Part shown: positions 1 through 8,898 of the stretch, one piece after another | How positions within the stretch are numbered: the first letter of the stretch is position 1 | How the letters are laid out: every line of letters starts with the position of its first letter | NCBI GenBank assembly: GCA_964415525.1 | Contig: CAYQAS010000092.1 | Span: forward strand, 1 to 17,525 | DNA length: 17,525 bases | Source of the DNA: CAZPUI01 sp964415525 | GTDB taxonomy: Bacteria > Acidobacteriota > Holophagae > Holophagales > Holophagaceae | Reading direction: 5' to 3' | The notes under the pieces: generated by a model | Database searches by the model: none | What the model saw: the letters and a program-made list of their open reading frames with translations, nothing else | Told to the model about the DNA's origin: nothing | Program-made: the position numbers and the translations under genes

Positions 1-1234
<1,234 letters not shown>

Positions 1235-1243
1235 GGCGCTCCT

Positions 1244-1255
1244 CGCTTATAAGCG
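1244..1255. promoter_or_regulatory. 12-bp perfect palindrome in the ppdK leader
   Basis: CGCTTATAAGCG is a perfect 12-bp palindrome placed between the predicted -10 and the ribosome-binding site of ppdK. At +1 it could be an operator, or a small hairpin overlapping translation initiation. No known operator is recognised, and chance occurrence cannot be excluded. Confidence 0.3.
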
Positions 1256-1259
1256 GTGA

Positions 1260-1286
1260 AGGGTACCGGAATTAATCGATCTGCAA
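1260..1286 (-). promoter_or_regulatory. candidate ppdK promoter
   Basis: On the minus strand a TACCCT hexamer (1260-1265) matches the TA(A/G/C)(A/C)CT -10 pattern seen at several other genes here. TTGCAG (1281-1286) lies 15 bp upstream as a possible -35; this spacing is short. Transcription would start near 1253, just before the ribosome-binding site of ppdK, at the palindrome noted separately. This is inference from motif matching only. Confidence 0.4.
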
Positions 1287-1555
1287 CGCCGTTCCGGATC
1301 ACTTATGAGCAAGTCCATCCGGAAGGGTTCCTGGATCATTATGGCCGCACATGCGCCCCGGTTCCATGCCCATGCGCAGATCTCTGGCAGGTGCGCGAGA
1401 GGCGTGAAGTTTCCTTGGGCCCTCCGGGACGGCAGCCCTCTGATGTGAATCACCGAGGCACGCGAACAGCACCCGTCAATCAATCAGCCCTGTTCAAACC
1501 AGAACATCAGGAATGGCTTCCATTACAACAATTCCCGGGATCTTCTGGACTGAGC

Positions 1556-1561
1556 TAGACT
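1556..1561 (+). promoter_or_regulatory. candidate -10 element for the pseudouridine synthase gene
   Basis: TAGACT, identical to the hexamer before the YkuD-Mur ligase gene at 8887-8892. Transcription would start near 1568, leaving a leader of about 32 nt with a normal ribosome-binding site. No clear -35 is visible 16-18 bp upstream. Confidence 0.4.
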
Positions 1562-1599
1562 GACCTCTTCCGCGTCGGGAGACGCCGAGAGGAGTGCAC

Positions 1600-3069
1600 A
1601 TGGCCCAGAAACCGCCCGCCCGAGGGTCCGCCCGCCCCGCCAGCAAGCCCGCAGCCAAGCGTTCTAGCGCTGGTGCGCCGAAGGCTGGGCCCAAATCGGC
1701 CCTCAAATACAACTCCGAACCCGATGCCCGTCCGGCCAAGAGCCACCGCGCCCGCCCGGAGCCGCGCCCCGCTCCCAAGCGATCCGCCACCGGCGAAGGT
1801 CGGCCGGCCGCCAAGCGTCCGGCCACCGGCGCGGCTCGCCCCACGGTAAACCGTTCGGAAGCCCCCGAGCCCCGTCGTGTCCGCGAAACCCGCCCCTCCG
1901 CCCGGCGCACCGGTGCCGAGGAAGGCATGATCATCTCGAAGCGCCCTGGGTCTGGTGCGGCCCAACCCGAGGCTGCCGAGACCCGACACGCCTCCCGGCG
2001 ACCCACTGCAGGCGAAGGACGACCCGGCACTCGGCGCGTTGGAACCGGCACGGCGCGTCCCGCGGCGAAGCGCCCTGAAGCCACCGAAGGCAGGCCCGCC
2101 TTCCGAGGCAGTGCCACGGACGAAGGCCGTCCTGTCGCGAAGCGCCCGGCCTCCGGCGTCATCCGTCCCGCGACGAATCGTCAGGAATCCACGGAGACGC
2201 GTCCCGCCGCCCGGCGTTCAGCCACAGGCGAGGGTCGTCCCGTCACCAAACGCCCCGCCCCCGGCACAGCCCGGCCTGCGGCGAAGCGCCCTGACGCCGC
2301 CGAAGGCAAGCCCGCCCCCAAGCGCACCGCCTCCCGCAAGCCCTCCGCCCGTGGCGGCGGCGAGGGCGAGCGCCTGCACAAGCTGTTGGCCCACGCCGGC
2401 ATCGCCAGCCGCCGCGCCTGCGAGGAGCTGATCCTCGAAGGCCGCGTGCAGGTCAACGGCGAGACGGTCTACGAACTGGGCACCAAGGCCCATCCCTACC
2501 GCGATGAGATCACCGTCGACTTCGTGCCGATCCACAAGGAATCACCGGTCTATTTCCTGATGAACAAGCCCAAGGGCTACGTCACCACGGTGAAGGACGA
2601 CGAGGGCCGCCCCACGGTGATGGCCCTGCTCCACGGCGTCACCGAGCGGGTCTACCCCGTCGGCCGACTGGACTTCCAGAGCGAGGGCCTGCTCCTCCTC
2701 ACCAACGACGGTGAGCTCGCGCACCGCCTCACCGGGCCCGACTTCCACATCCCCAAGGTCTACCTGGTGAAGGTCCACCGCATGCCCCCGCCGGAACTGC
2801 TCAAGGAGTTCCGGGAAGGCTTCCGTCTCGATGGTCGCCGCCTCAAGCCCTGCGGCATCGAGGTGCTGGACAAGCAGGGCAACCCCTGGCTCAAGGTCAC
2901 CCTGACCGAGGGCAAGAACCAGCAGATCCGCCGCATGTTCGCCGCCGTCGGCCACCCCGTCCACAAGCTGCGCCGCATCCAGTTCGGCCCTCTGGATGAC
3001 CAGAGCCTCAAGCCCGGGGTCTGGCGCCCCCTGACCGCCCACGAGATCGCGGCGCTGAAGTCGCTGTGA
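1600..3069 (+). CDS. RluB/RsuA-family pseudouridine synthase with long repetitive basic N-terminal tail
   Basis: Isomerises a specific uridine in rRNA to pseudouridine; the RluB branch acts on 23S rRNA and RsuA on 16S, and the target is not decided here. The 489-residue protein has three parts. Residues 1-255 are a Pro/Ala/Arg/Lys-rich low-complexity tail. An S4 RNA-binding domain begins at about 258 (RLHKLLAHAGIASRRACEEL). The catalytic domain begins at about 310 (FLMNKPKGYVTT) and contains GRLDFQSEGLLLLTNDGEL with the catalytic Asp at 358, then EGKNQQIRRMFAAVGHPV. The S4 plus catalytic part, about 230 residues, matches the normal family length, so the tail is an addition. I chose ATG 1600 because GAGAGGAG lies 5 nt upstream; an in-frame GTG at 1594 is inside that ribosome-binding site. 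Confidence 0.93.
   Translation: MAQKPPARGSARPASKPAAKRSSAGAPKAGPKSALKYNSEPDARPAKSHRARPEPRPAPKRSATGEGRPAAKRPATGAARPTVNRSEAPEPRRVRETRPSARRTGAEEGMIISKRPGSGAAQPEAAETRHASRRPTAGEGRPGTRRVGTGTARPAAKRPEATEGRPAFRGSATDEGRPVAKRPASGVIRPATNRQESTETRPAARRSATGEGRPVTKRPAPGTARPAAKRPDAAEGKPAPKRTASRKPSARGGGEGERLHKLLAHAGIASRRACEELILEGRVQVNGETVYELGTKAHPYRDEITVDFVPIHKESPVYFLMNKPKGYVTTVKDDEGRPTVMALLHGVTERVYPVGRLDFQSEGLLLLTNDGELAHRLTGPDFHIPKVYLVKVHRMPPPELLKEFREGFRLDGRRLKPCGIEVLDKQGNPWLKVTLTEGKNQQIRRMFAAVGHPVHKLRRIQFGPLDDQSLKPGVWRPLTAHEIAALKSL
1792..2334 (+). repeat. degenerate 36-residue (108-bp) coding repeats in the tail of the pseudouridine synthase
   Basis: The tail contains tandem units that begin (G/D/E)EG and mostly continue RPxxKRP. 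The last three units, at 2011-2118, 2119-2226 and 2227-2334, are each exactly 36 codons. Two more divergent units precede them: 1792-1917 (42 codons) and 1918-2010 (31 codons). Within units, xARPAAKRP and EGRPA recur. The repeats are in frame, so the unit count can change without breaking the gene. Confidence 0.8.
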
Positions 3070-3079
3070 TGCCCGGATT

Positions 3080-3122
3080 CGGAGGTCAGGGGATGGGACA
3101 CCACACCATCCCCTGACCTCCG
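3080..3122. terminator. perfect 17-bp inverted repeat, probable terminator after the pseudouridine synthase gene
   Basis: The arms at 3080-3096 and 3106-3122 are perfectly complementary (17 bp) around a 9-nt loop, beginning 11 bp after the stop codon and ending 20 bp before the surE start. There is no T tract on either side, so it is either a T-less terminator, an mRNA-stabilising hairpin, or a protein-binding palindrome. The arm sequence is CGGAGGTCAGGGGATGG. Confidence 0.6.
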
Positions 3123-3142
3123 GACATGGCACCCTGAACCCC

Positions 3143-3937
3143 ATGCTCATCCTCCTCACCAACGACGATGGCATCGCGAGTCCCGGGCTCGCCGCCGCAG
3201 TGCGCGCGGTCATGGGGCTGGGAGAGGTGCTGGTAGTCGCGCCTTCCACCCAACAGACCGCCGCAGGACGCAGTTTTCGCGGTCGCCAGGACGCGCACCT
3301 CGAGCGACACCTGCTGTCCATCGACGGCCAGGACATCGACGCCTGGCACCTGGATGCGAGCCCAGCCCTGGTGGTGCGCCATGGCCTCCAGGTGCTCTGC
3401 CAGGGCCGCCTTCCGGACCTGATCGTCTCAGGCATCAACTACGGCGAGAACCTCGGCAGCAGCGTCACGGCTTCCGGCACCCTCGGTGCGGCGCTCGAAG
3501 GCGCCCTGCACCGCATTCCCTCTCTGGCGACTTCGCTCCAGGTCTCCCCAGAGCAGTTCTTCCACCACGGTGAGCAGGACTGGAGCGCGGCGACCCACCA
3601 CGTCCGTGCCGTGGCAGAGCAGTTGCTGCGCCATCCGATGCCTTTCGATGTGGACGTGCTGAAGCTCGATGTACCCGACGATGCGACCCCCGAGACACCG
3701 CGTCGCCTCTGCCGCCTGAGCCGTCAGCCGTACTTCGTCAACCATCTCGATGATCCTCACCCCGGCAGCCGAATCCGGGACGGACGCTTGTCGGTGGAAG
3801 TGCATCGCGCTGATCTGGAGCCGGATTCCGATGTCCACGCCCTTGCCGTGGACCGCGTGGTGGCGGTGACGCCCCTCAGCGTCGACTTCTCCAGCCGAAC
3901 AGATCTGGCATTCCTGGGCACGCTTCTGCAGAGATAG
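3143..3937 (+). CDS. surE: 5'/3'-nucleotidase SurE
   Basis: Metal-dependent phosphatase that removes phosphate from nucleoside 5'- and 3'-monophosphates; in the family it is linked to stationary-phase survival. The 264-residue protein opens with the hallmark MLILLTNDDGIASPG, with metal-binding Asp8 and Asp9. Thr39 in the APSTQQTAAG segment stands at the usual Ser/Thr metal ligand, and Asn99 lies in VSGINYGENLG, followed by VTASGTLGAALEG. Length is typical (about 250-265). ATG 3143 is the only start that keeps the N-terminal strand intact. It has no good ribosome-binding site. A CACCCT sequence 7 nt upstream resembles a weak form of the -10 hexamer seen elsewhere, so a leaderless start is possible. 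The gene is separated from the upstream one by the inverted repeat. Confidence 0.95.
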   Translation: MLILLTNDDGIASPGLAAAVRAVMGLGEVLVVAPSTQQTAAGRSFRGRQDAHLERHLLSIDGQDIDAWHLDASPALVVRHGLQVLCQGRLPDLIVSGINYGENLGSSVTASGTLGAALEGALHRIPSLATSLQVSPEQFFHHGEQDWSAATHHVRAVAEQLLRHPMPFDVDVLKLDVPDDATPETPRRLCRLSRQPYFVNHLDDPHPGSRIRDGRLSVEVHRADLEPDSDVHALAVDRVVAVTPLSVDFSSRTDLAFLGTLLQR

Positions 3938-3978
3938 GACCCAACGGCCGATCATCCAAGGCAGGTCTGGAGGCCGCC

Positions 3979-4860
3979 ATGGTCGTGCCCACCCTGCTCG
4001 CCGTCACCGCCCTTTCCGCAGCCCCCGTTCAGCAGGTGCAACTGGAGTCCTTCCGCGTGAGCCCGCCTGCCAGCGTCATTCAGGGGCTCGGGCTCGTCAC
4101 GGTCAAGGTGAACTACCACCGCCCCGCGGTGAAGGACCGCGCCATCTGGGGGGGGCTCGTGCCATACGGCCAGGTATGGCGTGCCGGTGCGAACGCCGCC
4201 ACGGTGCTCACCCTCAGCCATCCCGCCACCTTGCTCGGCACCACGATCCCCGCGGGTTCCTACGCCCTCTTCGTGCAACCCCAGAAGGACCGCTGGACTT
4301 GGATGCTCAACCGGAAGGCGGCCCAGTGGGGTGCGTATTTCCACCGCCCCGAAGACGATCTGCTGCGCTGGGACACCCCCATCCGGACCGTACCCCACGA
4401 GGAGTGGCTCCGCTTCGACCTTCACGTGGTGGACACCCATACGCTTCGGGTGGAATTGCGCTGGGAGAAGGTGGGCGCGGCCTTTGATCTGACTTTCGAC
4501 ACCAAGGGCATCTACTGGAAGCACCTGGAAGAGACTCTGGCCAAGGCCAAGCCCACGGAATGGATCCCCTGGTTTCAGGCAGCCCAGTATTGCTTTCAGC
4601 AAGAGATCCACCTGGACCAGGCCCACGACTGGGTGGATGTAAGCCTCAAGGCCCAAGAGACCTACGACAACCAGGAGCTGAAGGCCCGCCTGCTGCGCCG
4701 CCTGGGGAAGACCGCCGAGGCCCTTGCACATCTGGACCGAGCCATCGCCCTGGCCAAAGGCAAGACGCCTAAGGAATACCTGGATGGACTGCAGCAGCTC
4801 CGGGAGGAGTGGACCCACTCCCCGGTCACGGAGCTGCTGGGGCCGAAGTGCTGCCGCTGA
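3979..4860 (+). CDS. DUF2911 domain protein with C-terminal helical/TPR-like tail, probably exported
   Basis: A 293-residue protein of unknown biochemical function. Residues 1-15 are a hydrophobic stretch ending in LSAA, which looks like a short signal peptide although it lacks positive N-terminal charges. The DUF2911 domain covers about residues 28-175: SPPASVIQGLGLVTVKVNYH then RPAVKDR, IWGGLVPYGQVWRAGANAAT at 57-76, PAGSYALF, and NRKAAQWGAYF at about 111-121. Residues 180-285 are alpha-helical with an alanine/leucine-rich pattern resembling one or two TPR units (ALAHLDRAIALAKG). The C-terminus ends in a Cys-Cys pair. ATG 3979 has GGAGG 5 nt upstream. It is only 41 bp downstream of surE and could be cotranscribed with it. 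Confidence 0.88.
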   Translation: MVVPTLLAVTALSAAPVQQVQLESFRVSPPASVIQGLGLVTVKVNYHRPAVKDRAIWGGLVPYGQVWRAGANAATVLTLSHPATLLGTTIPAGSYALFVQPQKDRWTWMLNRKAAQWGAYFHRPEDDLLRWDTPIRTVPHEEWLRFDLHVVDTHTLRVELRWEKVGAAFDLTFDTKGIYWKHLEETLAKAKPTEWIPWFQAAQYCFQQEIHLDQAHDWVDVSLKAQETYDNQELKARLLRRLGKTAEALAHLDRAIALAKGKTPKEYLDGLQQLREEWTHSPVTELLGPKCCR

Positions 4861-4897
4861 GGTCGCCATCGCCCGCCTGATGCGGGATGGGACGGCT

Positions 4898-4909
4898 TAA
4901 ACTGGGAGC
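4898..4909 (+). promoter_or_regulatory. -10 element placed for a leaderless mRNA of the MBL-fold gene
   Basis: TAAACT (4898-4903) is followed by six bases (GGGAGC) and then the ATG at 4910. A -10 box normally places the transcription start about 6-8 bases downstream, which is the start codon itself. GGGAG could be read as a ribosome-binding site, but it is one base from the ATG, too close to act as one. No clear -35 is seen. The 8899 gene has the same arrangement. Confidence 0.5.
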
Positions 4910-5533
4910 ATGCTGAAGCTCGACTACCTCCCCACTGGCCCCTTGGGCGTGAACTGCTCCCTGATCTGGGATCCCGAAGCCATGACTGGCGTCGTCGTGG
5001 ACCCCGGCGGACACGCCGCCCGCATCCAGGCGCGTGTGGCCCAGTTGGGTTTCAAAGTGGAGGCCGTCTTCCTCACCCACGCCCACTTCGACCACGTTGG
5101 TGGCGCGGCGGACCTGCAGAGGCACTTCGGCGTTCCGGTATACCTGCATCCGGGCGACCACCCACTCCTCGCGTCCCTCCCCATGCAGGTGGAGGCCTTT
5201 GGCATGGATCCCATCCCCATGCCCGACGTCACCCCACTGACGGACGGCGACGTGCTGCACGGCCTCACGGTAATTCACACTCCGGGCCATAGCCCCGGCG
5301 GCTGCTGCTTCCTGGGCCAGGGCGAACATGGACCGATCATGCCGGTTGGTGACACCCTTTTCGCCGCGGGCGTCGGACGCACCGATCTCTGGGGCGGCTC
5401 CTGGGACACACTGGAACGGAGCATCCGAACGCGTCTCTACACCCTGGAGGACGCCACTGTTGTCGTGCCCGGGCACGGCCCCGCCACCACCATCGGCGAG
5501 GAGGCGGAAACCAACCCCTTCGTGAGCCGTTGA
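4910..5533 (+). CDS. metallo-beta-lactamase-fold hydrolase, glyoxalase II-like (YcbL type)
   Basis: Predicted cytoplasmic dinuclear-metal hydrolase of the hydroxyacylglutathione hydrolase family; the substrate is probably a thioester but is not determined. The 207 residues contain all metal-ligand motifs: THAHFDH (His57, His59, Asp61, His62), HTPGHSPGG (His127), VGDTLFAAGVGRTD (Asp148) and VVPGHGP (His189). The length is that of the short, single-domain family without the C-terminal glutathione-binding helices of classical GloB, so strict GloB function is unlikely. The start at ATG 4910 gives LDYLPTGPLGVNCSLIWD, the usual first strands. A TAAACT box six bases upstream suggests a leaderless transcript. 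Confidence 0.92.
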   Translation: MLKLDYLPTGPLGVNCSLIWDPEAMTGVVVDPGGHAARIQARVAQLGFKVEAVFLTHAHFDHVGGAADLQRHFGVPVYLHPGDHPLLASLPMQVEAFGMDPIPMPDVTPLTDGDVLHGLTVIHTPGHSPGGCCFLGQGEHGPIMPVGDTLFAAGVGRTDLWGGSWDTLERSIRTRLYTLEDATVVVPGHGPATTIGEEAETNPFVSR

Positions 5534-5626
5534 GGGAACCCCCTTCCGCAGGGCATTCCCCAACGAATTCGGGGCATTCAGCAGCACCACTCTACAGGTC
5601 CATTCGCCCCAGCCGATGACGAGGCC

Positions 5627-8600
5627 ATGAGATGGCTTCGTTGGATGTTGGCAGCGCTCTGGCTTCCCCTGCTGGGGGCCGGGGAGCCTCCCACGCCCCA
5701 ATGGACCCTGCCCTCGGGACGTCTCGCATTTCGGGAATACACGAAGGAGGATGGACTCCCCAACGCCTCCATCCAGGACATCCTCCAGACGCCTGAAGGT
5801 CTCATGTGGTTCATCAGCGAGGCGGGGGCAATCCGGTACGACGGCCGTCGATTCCGGCTCTTCGGCCCCCAGGATGGACTGGATTCCCGCCTGCCCCGTG
5901 CAGGGACCCTTGACTCCCAGGGCCACCTCTTCGTTGTCGGGGATGTCGGGCTCTATCGATTCAAGAGTGAGCGGTTCCAGGCCATCCCCGCATTCAACAA
6001 CCGGCCGCTGGTGTATGTGGCCCCCTGGCCAGGGGATCGTTTGCTGGTGGCCGAGCGGAACGGCGACCTGTTTGTCGGCTCACCGGAGAAGGGCTTCACC
6101 CCATTGGACTACCCCGCTCCCCGGGTGTTCAGCGCCCTCTGTGCGGGTTCCGACGGCACCCTCTGGATGGCCCGAGGTCGGAACATCCTGCAGCGACACC
6201 TGGACGGTACCTGGCGTACCTGGGGAGTCGATGAGGGGTTGGCCTTCGGAAAGGGACCGGGGGAGAGCGATATCCGGGGCATCCTCCGCGGCATCGTGGT
6301 GGATCGGCAGGGTGTCGCATGGGCCCGCAGCACCCACCACCTTTTTCGCCTGGCCCGGGGCGCCGCGCGATGGGAGGACATGAGCGCAGATCTGCCCCCC
6401 TCCACCACCGTGCTCCTGCGCCCCGGAGAGGGCGATCACCTCTGGGTGTTCACGGACCAGGGACTGCGTGTCTGGTCGGGTGGGCGCTGGCGGACCATGG
6501 GTCCCAGGGAGGGTCTGAGCCCCGCGCCCACGGTCTTCTTCGAGGACCAGGAAGGCTCTCTCTGGCTCCGGGCAGGAACGCTCAAGCGTCTCCAGGGCCG
6601 GGGCGCCATCGAGGGATTTCGGGAGACGGAGGGCATCCCGAGCGGCGATATCTGGGCTCTTCTCCTGGACAGGCGGGGCAGTTTCTTCGTCGGCACAATG
6701 TTTGGCGTGGCCTCCACGGATGCCGCCGGCCGATGGCAGCAGCGGACTGATCTCCCGAAAGCGGTATTCAACGCCTTCTGCGAAGGCAAGGACGGCACCA
6801 TCTACGCCCTCTGCAGCCCGACAGGGCTCTTCGCGCAGTTCCCGGGAGAGGCGCGTTTTCGACACCTGCCCTTGAATCCCGCAAACCTGGGCAGTTTCCA
6901 CCATGCCTTTCAGCAGGACCGCAGCGGTACTTTCTGGATCGGCACCGAGGACGCGGGCCTCTGGACCGGCGACATCACCCGCAAGGGCGGCATCTTCAAG
7001 CAGGTAGACCCCTCCCCTGAGCACCCCACGGAATACGTCGGCGTCATCCGAGAGGACGAGGAGGGGCGGCTCTGGGTCGCCAGCAGCCGAGGCCTCGCGA
7101 TCCGGGATAAGGGCGTCTGGCACCGCTATTCCATGACCCACGGCCTCCCACGCACGGGCCTCATCTCCCTCGCCCTGGGCCCCGAGGGCCGTTTCTGGGC
7201 CGTGGGATTCGCAGCCAACGAGGTGCTTCACGGGCGCTACGCGGGCGGCACGTTGCAAATCGATCCGGGTGCCGCCCACAAGGTCACAGATATCACCTTC
7301 ACCGTGCACCGGGATCCCGTGGGCACGCTCTGGATCGGCACCGGCGCCGGCGTCGAGCGCTTGGAGCCGGGACACTCCGAGCATTTCGGCGTCGGCGAAG
7401 GCCTCGCAGGCGATGACACGATCGCCAACCGCATGCTGACTGACCGACAGGGGGGACTGTGGATCGCCACCGCCAACGGACTCAACCGCATCGACCCCGC
7501 CCGCTGGGGCAAGCCGCTTCTGCCGCCCCGTGTTCACCTCGCCAGCCTGCGCCTGGGGGGGCAGGAAGCCGTCGGCCAGGAGGGCCTGCGGGTCCCTTTC
7601 CGCCAGCACGTGCTGGAGGCCCAATTCTCCGCCCTCTCCTTCCTCAACGAGAAGGCCATCCATATCCGGGCCCGGCTGGTCGGCTACGAGGCTGAATGGC
7701 AGGCGGCGGATGCGGGGGTGCTGCGCTATCCCCAGCTCCCGCCGGGGACCTACCGGCTCGAACTCCAGGCCCGGCGCGAAGTGGGCCCATGGGGTGAGGT
7801 TCGCGCCTATGCATTCACGGTGCTGCCTGCCTGGTGGCAGACCCTCTGGTTCCGGGGCTTCATGGTCATGCTGGGGGGCCTGGGTGTGGCGGGCCTTGTC
7901 GCTTGGCGAACTCGATCCCTGCGCGGGCGGGCTGAGCATCTGGAGTCGCTCGTGCAGAACCGAACGGAGGCCTTGGGGGAGGCTCTGAGTGAACTCCAGG
8001 AGGCCAATGAGAGCCTGCGCGCCCTCAGTCTGACCGACCCCCTGACGGGCCTGCGCAACCGACGTTTCCTCTCGGAAACCATCGAGGATGACGTAGCCAA
8101 GGGGCTGCGGGCCTACCGGGACGCCCTGGCGGTGGGCAGGGTGCCTGAGCACCAGGATCTGCTCTTCGTCCTCATTGACCTCGATCATTTCAAGCGGGTC
8201 AACGACACCTTCGGACACCCCGCAGGGGATCAGGTGTTGGTCCAGATGCGCGACCGGTTGGTGGCATGTGTCCGGGAGACGGACACCCTGGTCCGCTGGG
8301 GCGGGGAGGAATTTCTCGTGGTGGGTCGCCAGCTCGATGGTGCCGAGGCACCGCTGGTGGCCGAGCGCATCCGCAGCGCCGTGCATGACGGTCCCTTCCT
8401 TCTGGACGATGGCCAAACCCTGCACCTGACCTGCTCCATCGGTTGGGCCTGTTTCCCATTCCTCACGGGGCGTCCGGAGGCCATCCCCTGGAAACGGGTG
8501 ATGGATCTCGCGGACCAGTGCCTCTATGCCGCCAAGCGCTCAGGCCGGAATGCCTGGATCGGCCTCGCGCCCACCGAAACCTTGGATCCCTCCGTCCTCT

Positions 8601-8731
8601 GCGAGCCACCGACCCCAGAACACCTCCGGGACCTTCAGGCCCAAGGCGACCTGCGCATCCTCGCCAGCCAACCCCCAGGGACGGCGGTCGACTGGCTGGG
8701 TCATGGCACGACGAACGCAAGATCCCTTTGA
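5627..8731 (+). CDS. membrane-bound sensor diguanylate cyclase (Reg_prop propeller, Y_Y_Y, GGDEF)
   Basis: Predicted to make cyclic di-GMP from GTP in response to an extracytoplasmic signal. Of 1034 residues, 1-19 form a signal peptide (RWLRWMLAALWLPLLGAG). Residues about 35-640 are a beta-propeller built of Reg_prop repeats of the form (D/E)xxGxLWxxTxxGL, for example GTFWIGTEDAGLW, GRLWVASSRGLAIRD, GTLWIGTGAGVERL and GGLWIATANGLNRID. A Y_Y_Y domain at about 645-735 is followed by a transmembrane helix at about 740-758, a coiled coil at about 765-800, and a GGDEF domain from LTDPLTGLRNRRF at about 801. The active-site motif is GGEEF (892-896). An inhibitory-site RETD lies at 883-886, exactly five residues upstream, so product feedback is expected. 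ATG 5627 has GAGG close upstream; the 93-bp gap before it has no obvious promoter. Confidence 0.94.
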   Translation: MRWLRWMLAALWLPLLGAGEPPTPQWTLPSGRLAFREYTKEDGLPNASIQDILQTPEGLMWFISEAGAIRYDGRRFRLFGPQDGLDSRLPRAGTLDSQGHLFVVGDVGLYRFKSERFQAIPAFNNRPLVYVAPWPGDRLLVAERNGDLFVGSPEKGFTPLDYPAPRVFSALCAGSDGTLWMARGRNILQRHLDGTWRTWGVDEGLAFGKGPGESDIRGILRGIVVDRQGVAWARSTHHLFRLARGAARWEDMSADLPPSTTVLLRPGEGDHLWVFTDQGLRVWSGGRWRTMGPREGLSPAPTVFFEDQEGSLWLRAGTLKRLQGRGAIEGFRETEGIPSGDIWALLLDRRGSFFVGTMFGVASTDAAGRWQQRTDLPKAVFNAFCEGKDGTIYALCSPTGLFAQFPGEARFRHLPLNPANLGSFHHAFQQDRSGTFWIGTEDAGLWTGDITRKGGIFKQVDPSPEHPTEYVGVIREDEEGRLWVASSRGLAIRDKGVWHRYSMTHGLPRTGLISLALGPEGRFWAVGFAANEVLHGRYAGGTLQIDPGAAHKVTDITFTVHRDPVGTLWIGTGAGVERLEPGHSEHFGVGEGLAGDDTIANRMLTDRQGGLWIATANGLNRIDPARWGKPLLPPRVHLASLRLGGQEAVGQEGLRVPFRQHVLEAQFSALSFLNEKAIHIRARLVGYEAEWQAADAGVLRYPQLPPGTYRLELQARREVGPWGEVRAYAFTVLPAWWQTLWFRGFMVMLGGLGVAGLVAWRTRSLRGRAEHLESLVQNRTEALGEALSELQEANESLRALSLTDPLTGLRNRRFLSETIEDDVAKGLRAYRDALAVGRVPEHQDLLFVLIDLDHFKRVNDTFGHPAGDQVLVQMRDRLVACVRETDTLVRWGGEEFLVVGRQLDGAEAPLVAERIRSAVHDGPFLLDDGQTLHLTCSIGWACFPFLTGRPEAIPWKRVMDLADQCLYAAKRSGRNAWIGLAPTETLDPSVLCEPPTPEHLRDLQAQGDLRILASQPPGTAVDWLGHGTTNARSL

Positions 8732-8877
8732 TTTGGAAGGCTCGGTGCTGCGCCACTCCCACGCCGAAGGCCGTAGCCTCGCGCCTGCCTTGTCCTCCCT
8801 GGAGCAGGGCCGCAGAAGCCAAGCAGACACATGCGGCCCTGGTCGCCCTCTTTGAGGAGGCCCGGACCTTCCACTGA
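8703..8877 (+). pseudogene. small ORF broken by an apparent +1 frame change
   Basis: From ATG 8703 the frame reads MARRTQDPFDLEGSVLRHSH and goes on to SSLEQG, then drifts into a short unlike tail and stops at 8855. The +1 frame from 8809 reads AAEAKQTHAALVALFEEART ending FH, a clean amphipathic helix with high GC in third positions, and stops at 8877. Dropping one G from GGG at 8807-8809 would join the two into one 57-residue protein running SSLEQAAEAKQTHAALVALF. I do not recognise a family. The start overlaps the end of the diguanylate cyclase gene by 29 bp and lacks a strong ribosome-binding site. It may be a frameshifted gene, a sequencing error, or chance. Confidence 0.4.
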
Positions 8878-8886
8878 AGGCTCTCG

Positions 8887-8898
8887 TAGACTTGAGGC
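8887..8898 (+). promoter_or_regulatory. -10 element placed for a leaderless mRNA of the YkuD-Mur ligase gene
   Basis: TAGACT (8887-8892) is followed by exactly six bases (TGAGGC) and the ATG at 8899. This is the same geometry as the MBL-fold gene at 4898-4910. Transcription would begin at or next to the start codon. GAGG is present but one base from the ATG. No clear -35 is visible. Confidence 0.5.

Larger units (their letters stand above)
1235..1599. other. intergenic region between divergent genes
   Basis: This is a 365-bp gap between the divergently read ppdK and pseudouridine synthase genes. It is less GC-rich than the flanking genes. The left end holds the ppdK ribosome-binding site, the 12-bp palindrome and a candidate promoter. 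The right end holds a TAGACT -10 element for the rightward gene. Between about 1290 and 1550 I see no convincing ORF, RNA gene or strong hairpin. Confidence 0.6.

Noticed and set aside
5554..5580. CCCC...GGGG with an EcoRI-like GAATTC in the gap before the diguanylate cyclase gene, considered as a terminator
   Set aside because: The stem is only four pairs with a 9-nt loop and no T tract, too weak to call.
6080..8425. 781-codon open frame on the minus strand opposite the diguanylate cyclase gene
   Set aside because: The + strand frame has unmistakable Reg_prop, Y_Y_Y and GGDEF motifs. The opposite frame has no motif and is explained by high GC.
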